The notes under the pieces: model-generated
What the model was told of the DNA's origin: nothing
Databases searched by the model: none
Seen by the model: the letters and a program-made list of their open reading frames with translations, nothing else
DNA from: Symsagittifera roscoffensis
Taxonomy: Eukaryota > Xenacoelomorpha > Acoela > Convolutidae
DNA: 60,000 nt
NCBI RefSeq assembly: GCF_963678635.1
Contig: NC_087066.1
Coordinates: forward strand, 4,404,485-4,464,484
Reading direction: 5' to 3'
Part shown: positions 1 to 11,100 of the stretch, piece by piece
How positions within the stretch are numbered: the stretch's first letter is position 1
How the letters are laid out: each line of letters starts with the position of its first letter
Position numbers and translations under genes: made by a program

Positions 1-1432
1 CTATAATTTATACATTTCAAAAATTTAAGTTAGTTTTTTGATTTAATGTTTTATAATTAACTTACAAAAATAGTTTTGATCAATTCTGGGATAATCATTT
101 ACTGTTTATGACTTCGTGTAACTTCAATTTAAACAAAAAAAATTGGTTGACGCCCAGTTCTTAACGTCTAATTTTGTAAAAGATTATCGTCTAAAGTCCG
201 TTATTTTAAGGTAATCTAATTTGCTTGTCTAATCTCCTATGCCCCATACATCATGTTATTTTCTGATTTTTGTTCTGATTTCATATTGAAACAGAAAATA
301 GAATTTATTGTGCTCACAAAGCATGACGCCGCCGCCACCGTAAAATCAATCTGTTTATATCCCTTTGCAAAATAAACGGAAACCAATACCAAAAAAAGTT
401 TGGGATAACTTGTATAACGTTTAAAATATAGGGAATAAAAACTACTTTCTTGTGAAATACGAATAATCACGGTTCTACTCGTAAAATACGAATGTACAAA
501 CTAACTGTACTCATAAAATACGGATGTACGAATGACTATCACGAGGAAAGATAACGAAGCTAAACAGTAACTTCTTATTTGCTACGACGAATTGGGAGAT
601 TTCCCAATGAAGTATCAATAGAATCTGAAAACTACTGAGGTTAATTCCAACATTTTTCTCTTAAACCATCCCAACCTCTCTCTCTCTCTCTCTCTAAAAA
701 CATCAACCATTCTCAATCAAAATATCACAAATATAACCCTTAAAATAAATTTCGAGTCTAAAGGCAATTTGTAGTAAATTTATACCTATTTCTTTTCTAA
801 TAAAATCTTTTCGAGCGAATTTTAAATTTACTTTCTCAGAGAGAAAGTAGAAAGACCCTTTATTCATAGCAAGCGTTTTGTCCGACGTACATAAGTTTTG
901 CTAACGTTATACTTTCTGACAAAATACATTTTTGCTGTTTTTCGTATGAATGAATGCCTATTTAAAGTAGTTATTGCATGCTGCTTGTAGGCGTATCTGC
1001 ATGTTTATATATACGCCTCTATTCCAACCATTTAGCGTTTATCGAACGACAAAGATCGATTAATTTTTCAGTCTCTTTCTTCTTTCGGAATTTTGAATAA
1101 TTAATTCTAATTGGCTGGCTTAACCATTATTTTTTTGTTATTCCTTTGCAAGCGATTCCCTCTAGGGCTAGCCTACTTGAAACCAAGTTATAGATTATAA
1201 GAAACACTATCATTTAGGAAAGACAAATTGGTTCGGAGAATAAGTTCCAATTTTTTTGTTGTTGAGTTGTTTGCTGGTTGATTGTTTATGTGAGTTTTTG
1301 CCGCCAAAACCTGTTTTTTTTTCAATTTAAAACTATCAAATCAGCATACTTATTTAAGAATTGACTTTTAACTTTTTCGTCGTAACCAAGCAGCAAAAAC
1401 ACACAAAAAAAATATAAAATCTCAAATCTCAA
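1..1432. other. AT-rich 5' flank of the first gene
   Basis: No coding region is seen here. A TATATATA run at 1006-1013 is the best TATA-like signal, about 420 bases before the first ATG, so a transcription start near 1035 is possible but unproven. A short CT microsatellite is listed separately. Confidence 0.4.
676..695. repeat. CT dinucleotide microsatellite
   Basis: A run of about ten CT units in an otherwise AT-rich intergenic stretch. Confidence 0.9.
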
Positions 1433-2152
1433 ATGGTTTTTCAACGTTTAATGTTTTTGGTATTTTTGGGCTCAAAATGGAACAGAGTGAAATCAGAAGA
1501 ATGCAAACCGGTAAATATGAATCAGATTAAAAGCTCCTGTGAATGTGACGGGGATACAATAACTGAGTGTACAACTGTAATGCTACAGAGATATTACTCC
1601 ATATACTTGACTAACTTGGCAGCCTCTAAAATTTCAGACAACCTCATAATAAATGGAAACTTCGAGGCAATAACTATCAGCTATTGTCCGAATTTGGAAC
1701 CGCAAAGCATTTCAAATCTGGTATCAAAATACGGCAACAAGATTCACGAACTTTCACTTAGTCATCTTTTTGACAATGTCGACAAAGGCGAAGGTCCCTT
1801 GAACGTAAAAGGGTACACAGGTCCAGCAAATTACATGCAGTTGACAGGTTTGAACAACATGTCAGTTCATCTTCCAACAAATCTCCGGTTAATGAAGCAA
1901 GATTCTTGTCAGTTTCAAATTAACCATGCAGAAGTTGGAAACACCCAAGTCAATTTTGTGGTTAAAGAAGGAGCCAGTTCAAATTGCGCTATTATGTGGG
2001 GTGGTATGAATGTTTTTCCAAACATCTACAGTGAAATGGTCAATGGTAAAACGTATGAGCCAATGGCGCCACTACACGTACACTTTGACGCTGGATCCCA
2101 ATATATTCTGAAGGAGAACCTTTTTTACTACCCTGAAATAATGCCACTTCAG
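1433..2152 (+). CDS. exon 1 of the secreted orphan protein
   Basis: This block encodes residues 1-240, including the predicted signal peptide and the cysteine-bearing N-terminal half (SSCECDGD near residue 35). The ATG at 1433 follows an A-rich leader. The frame stays open past the donor to 2263, but the sequence after GTAAGC becomes AT-rich and Lys/Asn-heavy, which favours splicing at 2152. Confidence 0.72.
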
Positions 2153-5100
2153 GTAAGCGCATTCGTCGTTGGTTTCAAGGCCATCCTCTTATTATTAACC
2201 AAAAGCAAGAACATGAACTTAAACGTGAACTTTAAAAATGAACAAAACCAAGACTTTTTATAAGTTCGCAAAAAAGGCAAGATAAAATTTTTTAAAATTG
2301 GGTTCCGTTTGTTGCTTTATTTCCGTGTTTTTTTTTAAATTTGATTGATTTTCGATGTTTAAAATTGAGATATTTTTCAGTATCTAAGACTGTGTTTTTT
2401 CAAGGCTATCCTCTTTAGTTGAACAAAATCAAAAACTTGAAGTTTTCAAACAGAAACTTTAACAAGGATAACCATTTGCTAGATCCAAATATCACAAAAT
2501 TTTCTGGCAGCATAATTTTGAGAAAACAAAACCCGTATCAGACTCTTGTCGAAAAACCAGTATTGAGCTTTTTTTTTAAATCTCATATGAAGTTCACATA
2601 TGAGCAGCTCTGATCCCTTTTATTTTTTCGTTTTTTTTCTAGTTCACTTGCTTTGAATGTTCTTAACTGTGGTAAAAGGTATCAGTGTGAACACGTGAAC
2701 AGATTGTTACATTTCTTACATGTCATTTGCAGTACGAAGAGTTTTTTAAACAATTTTGTTGGTATTTTTATGAGGGAAACCTGAAACGAGCCATTTTTTT
2801 AATATGTGCATGCCTGATACAGACATGCCCCAGATAGTGTTCAAAAACTTACAAACATGACCAATCTTTGTACCAGACAAGGACATGTACCAGACAAGGA
2901 CATGTACCAGACAAGGACCCAACCAGAACTGACTTATGGGCTACTTTTCTTTTTGACATTTTCTGATTGTTGCAAAAATTGGTATACAGACCAATTAGGC
3001 ATGACAAAATTATTCCCATGTTTCACTTGTAAAATCTCTAGTTACACCATGAAAACGATTCTTATTTGGGATGGTGGGAAAAAAAGAGCAGACATATGTA
3101 CCAGACTTGGATCCCAGCTAAACTCACATCCACTCCGCTTTCTCCCCGCCACTCACACACCCGCCAATCATTTGAGGAAACAAAAATATAGATAAAGCAA
3201 ATTATTTTAAAATAGTTAATGTTCAACAGGGTTTCAGTCTTTTTGTTCGGAATTTCGTAACGAAAGTAACGGAATATTTCTGCTCGGGGTGGGTTTTTGT
3301 TCTTCAGACAAATTTCGACTATTTAATCAGCTATTTTTGGCGGAATTTTTTATATCCTGAGTGTTATATCCTGAATGTTGTCCTGAGCTTAAATTTGAAA
3401 TTATATTTCACCTGTGAGCTTTTTTTCATAATATTATCGGGGTTTAAAGCTTTTTCGACTTTTTAATCAGCCATTTTTGGCAAAATATTATTTATCGTTC
3501 CAAAGTTATTTTTGTCCTGAGCTTAAATTTGAAATGATATTTCTTCTATGAGCATTTTTTGTAATACTATGGGGGTTTAAAGCTCCCGATTTAGGCCACT
3601 TTGGGACAACTAAGCGCGATATACTATTAACGCGTAAGCAGAGACTTAATCCGTCTTAGAAATCATTCGAAATTGGTTGAAGAAAGCCAAACTGCCACAA
3701 TTGATTTGTTACCAGGAGCGAAATTCATCATTTTGTGCTTTATATGGCGTCTGGCGGGATGATTTTCAAAAAATTCTCTGTTTTTTTTAGTTCCATGTTA
3801 TTTTTATTACATTTAGTTTTTTCATGTGATTGCTGCTCCAAAGACCTTAAAATGCAGTCGGAACATTCAGGGCATTGCCATGATTCGAGCAGTCTTGTTT
3901 GAGTTTTGTCGGAAATAAATCAGACATTTGGGTGTACGTTTGTAGAGCTGAGGATAAAGTTGAAGTGAATTTGTTTTCAATGAGTTTTCCTTTGAAACTA
4001 CCGCATTCACTATCGTAGTTGCGAAAGTGTAGTAAGCAAAAGTTTGTAGCATATGTCTGTTCAAATCTCTTTCATATCAGAACAACACTTTTCGTATCAG
4101 TGCGGAACCCTGATAGCTCTTACTGCCTTTTAAGGTCTATGGAGTAGTAAAAACTTGAAAAAATCAAATGAAGAAAATTAAAATGAGTTTTTTTGTAGTT
4201 TGAGAACTTTTGTGAAAAAAATGACCCCACACAATACATAAAATCCAAAACTATATATTTTGCTCCTATTTACAAAGCAATTACGGCCAATAAGCTTCTC
4301 TCAACCAATTTTGAACTACTTCTAAGACGGAATAAATCTCCGCTTACGCGTTAATAGCGCGAAATATATCGCGCGTTAATTGTCCCAAATTGGCCAAAAT
4401 AGTAATATTTCAACCCCTATAACTTTTCAAAAAAGGATCGCGGGTAAAAAATTTTTTCAAAATGAAGCTCAGGCCAACAATAAAAAGTCCAACAAAAAAT
4501 GGCTGGTTTAAAAGTCGAAATTCGTGGTGAAGAAAAAAAAACCACCCCGAGCACAAACTTTCGGTTGTTTTCGTTACGAAAGTCGGCACAATAATGTCTG
4601 TTCTGCTTTGAGTCATATGAAAGTAATGTACATTCATACTTGAGGTATGTGAGTCTAGTGTATTCAGTTTTACGGCATATGTGCTTAATGTCTTTTCAGA
4701 TGTAATCTTGTGTCACCGCTGTCCATCTTTAAATTAAGATTGTACAGATTTGGTCCAGGCTAAGAAAAAGATTAAGGTTGTACAAATATGAAAATTATAT
4801 GGAAATTAGGTACGGAAGTGCCTGGAACTAAAATAAATTTGTAGAGTTCGAAACTTTTCAACAAAGCAAACCCGCACCGAAGTTTCATGGATAAAAATTG
4901 ATTAAGATGAATTTTTGTTGACGAACGTTTTGTCTATACAATCAAATATTATAGCAAATTTAATCTACGTAATGAGTTTTAATTCATTTGAATCGATTAC
5001 TTTCGAGAAACAAAATCCAATAAAAATCATTATAATCTATTACAATCCATTTTTGTTTTCAAGTAGTCGGAACTTTTGCACATAAAATCGACGAAAACTG

Positions 5101-8100
5101 ATAAATTTTGTAAATACTGACTCCTGTTCTTGCAATTTTCTGCAAAACATGAACGAGCATGTTCATTCAGAGGCGTAATCTTTAGTAATCCCCCTTTAAG
5201 CCCCTCATAAGCCCCCCTACGAACCCCCTCGTTCCCCATTTCCCCCTCCTTCCCCGCATTTATATCCAAACCACCACCTTCCCACGCGTTTATCACACCC
5301 CACTAAACACTTAACACCCCCACCGGGACAGGTAACTGTGTAGTACAGGTAAACCAAGAGGGTAAAAGTGGTGTGGGGTCTACCCCACAATAAACCCCCC
5401 CCCCCCCCACACACACACACGCACACCACCCCACCCCTCTCAACACATTTACCTGTACTACATAGCTAAGTGTCACGGTGGGGTTGGCGAATAAAACTCG
5501 ATTCAAATAATAACAAAATTACTTGATTTTTTATAAACTTTTATAAACGCGATTGAAACTAAGAAAAAGTTGAAATTTAGCCAGATAATAGAATAACTAA
5601 CTTAAATTTATTTTATTATGAAAAAACGAAAAGAGCACACCGAAAGAATTTAGTAATAGGGATTATAATACATTATAATCAATTAAATTTGATTATTTTT
5701 CTTTTGATAAATTTTGTTGAAAATAAGTTGAAAATAATCGATTATAATCGATTATATTGAGAGTTTTTTGTTTAAGAAATAGAATCATTATAATGCATTT
5801 TTAATCGATTATAATATATTATTTTTGTTTCCTTATAGAGACCGACATAGAAAACTCAAAATAATTGATTATTAGCCATGAAACTCCAGTGTGGAAAGTG
5901 AAACTTCCTAAAATGGGTTTGTTTAATATTTAGTATATCATCACTTGTGTAAACATTAATTGAATGTTGATGTCTAAGAACTGTGATCTTTAACTGCAGC
6001 GCCCTTCCCTCGCATTTCACAGTGTCAGATCTACTCAACATCTCAACAGTTCCAAAAATATGTCTGATGGTTTTCGCAGCTCAATATTTTAACACAAAAG
6101 TTATTGTATAGAATTTAAATTTTCAAAAAGTCTTATTCAATTTGATTTTAGCGTGATAGCAACATAAGTCACAAGCCTGCCAGTTCTATCAGCTCTACCA
6201 AATTTTCAACCCAATAGATTAATGATTTACTAGCCCTGGACTTCAATGAAATGTGTTCATGTAACTGAATCTCAAAACAAAATTGATCGTATCAGGGCGA
6301 GTTCGTCTAAATCTACTATCACTTTTTTGAAAGTCGGAACAAAAATGAAAATCGGTTGCGTGCAAATAGCACATGTTGTTTCAACCCTAATCATAAAAAA
6401 GAAGTTCAACAATAAAGACAAGATTGCTGGCATCAGGGCGACCCTTCGATTCTTTCGCAATACCTTCAAGTTCTATAGAGTAGTGTTCAAGTTTTATAAA
6501 ATAGTAAAAATTTTGAACCAAAATTTTTTTGAAAATCATCCCTTACATATTATTTCGCTATTTCAAGTTATTTAGCTATTTCATTTAGAATCGTAATAAT
6601 TAGATCAACTAGCAGCCCTCAATTTAATTTGGTTGATTTCTTAGCCGGATTGGTTCGCTACTTGCACGTTTATATCACGATGTGTATCGCGCAATAACTA
6701 TCTCAAATTGGCCTTACTGGTAATTTTCAAACTTTCTTTTGTTTGGTGAAAAATGATCACAAGTGAAATACAGTATTAAAATGAGCTCAACTCATGAATA
6801 ATTTTCGGATAATATGAATAATTTGAAAAAGTTCAGCCAAAAACGGCTATTCAAAAACTCGAATTGGAAAAACTCGTTTGGAGAGAAAACAAAAGACCAC
6901 AAAGATTTCTTAGATTTCTTAGTAAATTCGAACAAAAAGAGAAAATAACATAAATGTGATTAAGTGCACCTTAAACCCGTTCATGGATTACTACTAGTCT
7001 TAAAAAGACAACTCGTATCAAAACAAAGCCCTGAATAAGGCGACGTTACCTTAGTTTTCACAAAATATGTCATTATTTGAATGTACTTATAAAATGATGC
7101 AAACTGAAAATAAATTATAAAAATGGATTTTTGCTTCACAGAAATTTTTAATGTCCCCCCACACTTACACGTTGTGCAAAAAACAAACTGTAATAGCACT
7201 TAGCATTGCTCTATTGGTTGCAAACAGCTGCTTTTTTCTATCTGCACCCAAGTTGCACCCATTATGTTGAGAGGCTTCTTTGATGTTGTCATAATGCATG
7301 GATACTTTGCACTGTGAAAACGCTTTTTACTGTGAAAAAAAAACATAAGACTGCATGAATGACCATTTAACCATAAACACATAAGACAACTATACAAAAA
7401 AGACAGCAAACGTGGGAAAACAGAGAACAGAGCCCAATCAGCTTGCCTCAAATTAAGTTTGAACCAAGTCTGACCCGGACGTACAAAATCAAAAATTAAA
7501 AAAAATTTCTAATCTCAATAGACATGCTCATGTTAATCGAGGTATTTTTGGTCGTTTATAAGAATAACACGCAGGTTGTAAATATGTATCCTTAATTCTT
7601 TTTGTTTCCTTGCGGAAGCTTTTTTGCTTTGTTGAGGTGATGTGCTTAACACGATAAATTTTTTGACCATTGAAATAATTTTAAACAAAAAGAAACAAAA
7701 AGAAATAAGGATACATAATTTTACAACCTACTTGAGTTTATTTGATTCAGTTCATGTGTTTTGCCTATAAAAGACCAAAAATGAAAACGTACAGAAAAAA
7801 AAACAATTTTTTAACAACTGGTGCTGAACCCCTCCCCCCGCACGGAGCGCCCATAGACTCTAATAGATTATAATGGATTCCCGAGAAAAGCTTCCACAAA
7901 AAAAGCTTCCAGAAGGAAACAAAAAGAAATAAGGATACATATTTACAACCTACGTGAGTTTATTTGATTCAGTTCATGTGTTTTGCTCATAAATGACCAA
8001 AAATGAAAACTTATAGAAAAAACAGCTTTTTAACCTTCCGTGCTGAACGCCACAACCCCCCCCCCCCCCTTCGCGCACCGAGTGCCCAAAGAATTTAAAC

Positions 8101-11100
8101 AATTAAAATGGATTCCCGAGACAAAAATAATCCATTATTATCACATTACAGATGTAACATTCAGACCTCGAAATCGATTATATTGCCCTTATAATCGATT
8201 AAAATCCATTACTTTTGGCTAGAAAATTGATTATTTTTGCTAAGATAATCCATTTTAGTCGATTATAATTCAATTTATTTTATGAGCTTAATTCAATGTT
8301 TTTGCAAAAATTTTGCTAGGAATTAAAATAAGGGGGTAAACTGAGACGTATTGATTGAAAAAGTAGAGACAAAAAAATTTACAATGAATTTTTTAATTTT
8401 TCATTTTATGAAAGGTAATACGTAGCAACTGCACTAAAAAAGAAAGGAGAGAACTTTGAAAAATTTGCAAACTCCATGATTAACCTCTCGAAAAAATCCA
8501 TTATAGTTGATTATAATCGATTATTATGGATTATATTGGCTTAAAAAAAATTGGGATTACTATCCATTTTTAAGGGATTATAATAGATTATAATAGATTA
8601 TAATGGATTATATTGACCTAAAAGATAAAAGGATTATAATCCATTTTAATGGATTATAATCAATTAAATTGTAATTTTATAGAAACTGACCATATTATGA
8701 CAATATAATCGATTATGATCCCTGGGCGCTCGTTGCGAGGAGCTATTGTTCATTGACTAAAACGCTACAAACTTCTGCCCACATGGCTTGCAGTTGAATG
8801 AAAGCGAACTTGTATTCATCAGAGAATGAGAGAAGACTTTAAGAATTTGTTTTTTTTTTTAATTTTCGATATTTCGTTTGTGACAGTTTTTGCTCAAGCC
8901 TGTTGGACCCGCAGAAACTGCGAGATTCAACCAATAATTCGAAACTAGAGAAGAAAACAAATTTAAAGCGCGAAATCGTTTTGTTATGCAGACTACCTTG
9001 ATGTGATTATAATATTAGAACAGTTGTTCATGGCCATGTTCCATGTAAGGAGCTCCAGCTCGCCACGGGGTGGCCCATAACAATTGCTTCCATTTCGAAC
9101 AATTGCTTCCATTTCCACATAGTTTAGCTTCTTTTACTGAAAGCGAATAAAAAATATCAAATGAATTTAAGTTTAAAAATTCAATGGCCTTTATCCGAGG
9201 CTCAAACGGCCTCCTCTGGTGTTGTGGCCAACACTTTTACCACGGCAATAAGTTGTCCTGTCGTAGACTGACCTTTTCTACCAAAGAAAAGACAACACAT
9301 TTGAAATGTTTTCATGTAGAGTCAAAAGTGAAAAGGTGAAAAAGAAAAAAGTTTGCCTGAAGAAAAAAATGACAAAAGTGAGCACAACTGTTCCATCTTT
9401 TCTTCGAACAAAAAAAAACTAATTGATCTGATTTCTTACCCATTCTCAGGCGTTATTTCTGTAGATGCATTTTCATACTCTTTTACCATGATATCTGCAA
9501 TTGTCAGTTTTTTTTTTCTGTTTCAAACGGGTTAAAAGTTCACGTTTCGATGCGTTATATATAGTTTTGTAATCTTAATTGATTCTGAAAATTTGAAGTT
9601 TTGACATCTATTATTCGATTTGATTCATAAGGAAGCAATGATAAGGTGTAAAGTTCCTTGAGTTTTTGCATGAATTAATTTCAAGCGTTTTTTTCTAAGG
9701 CTTACTCAAAACAGGTTGCACAAGATCGCGTTTTCAAAGTTTCAATTTGCAATGCAAATGAAAAACTGTTGTATGAGTAGTCATTTGTTTGTGACATCAA
9801 GCATTTTGTATGAATGAAGCAAAAGCCCAAAAAATAAGCTGGTAAATACAGTTTTAGCATAGTTGCAGATGAAATTGATAAAAAGGAAAATCAAACCGTT
9901 TTTGTACATCAAACTTTTGTCGCACACTGCAAACGAGCTAGCATAGCACAGCCTTGAACTTGGTTCTACAGACACATTTTCTACATGCGCTAGCGATTTT
10001 TGTAGCTCAATTTCAAAGGCAAATGTTGCTGACATAAAAATTTGATGAGACATTCGTTGTTATGGAGTCCAACGACAAAGGTTTATACTTTGATAGCAAG
10101 TTCGCCTAGTGCTTGATCATTCGTCATTCGATTCCAATTCTACAATCAAATGCGGAAACCAGTTCAAAATTTGCTCTAAATTTGAACTTTAAGGTCGCCT
10201 TTAAAACAGCTTGGTCAGTTTCAGCTTCAATAGTGATTCAGGAGAGCGTTTTACATGCAAACAAGATTGCTCGTATATCAGGACGTTCCGACAGCCCCTT
10301 AATCGGTATCATATAGTTGTTGATAAAGAAAATTCTTAAAAACCATAAACTTTGGAAAATATTGAGTTCAATTCGTTAATGCAAACGATTAGCTTGCTCA
10401 TTGTTCCGACTTTCGTGACGAAATTAAAGGAATATTTGTACTCGGGGTGGTTTTTTTTTCTTGAAAAACATTTCGATTTTTTAATTAGCCATTTTTGCCA
10501 TTTTTATTTTAAAAAATAGTGTTGTTCTGAGCTTAAATTTGAAAAAAATATATTTCACCTGTGATCATTTTTCGTAATGTTATGGGGGTTTGAAGGTTGC
10601 CAATTTGGCCAATTTGGGACAATAAACGCGCGATATAATTAGCGCTATTAACGCGTAAGCGGAGATTTAATCCGTCTTAGAAATCGTTCTAAATTGGTTG
10701 AAAGAAGCTTATTTACCCTAATTGATTTGTTACAAGGAGCGAAATCTATCGTTTTGTTCTTTATATGGCGTGTGGGAGGATTCAAAATTTAGAAAAAAAA
10801 ATCATTTAATTTTATTACATTTAATTTTTTCTAAAGTTATTACTGCTCCATAAAACTTAAAAGACAGTCGGAACAATCAAGCTGACAGTGATACGAGCAG
10901 ACTTGTTCAAATTTGAAATGATTTTGATGTGCCGGATAATTCATCCCGCTGAAATAAATCGCATTAGGTTTTCGGCATCACAATGTAAGCCTTCACAGCG
11001 CCTATAAATTAGTTCAGGGAATGGCTAAAATGACAATTGTCAGACCCCCAGATTTTTAGAAAACAGTGTGCGGAGGCATACATATTTTTTTTCCGATTTT

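Noticed and set aside
9781-10053. 90-codon ATG-started frame on the minus strand inside the large intron
   Set aside because: No family resemblance, no splice or promoter support, and base composition equals the background. It could be a nested gene but nothing favours it.
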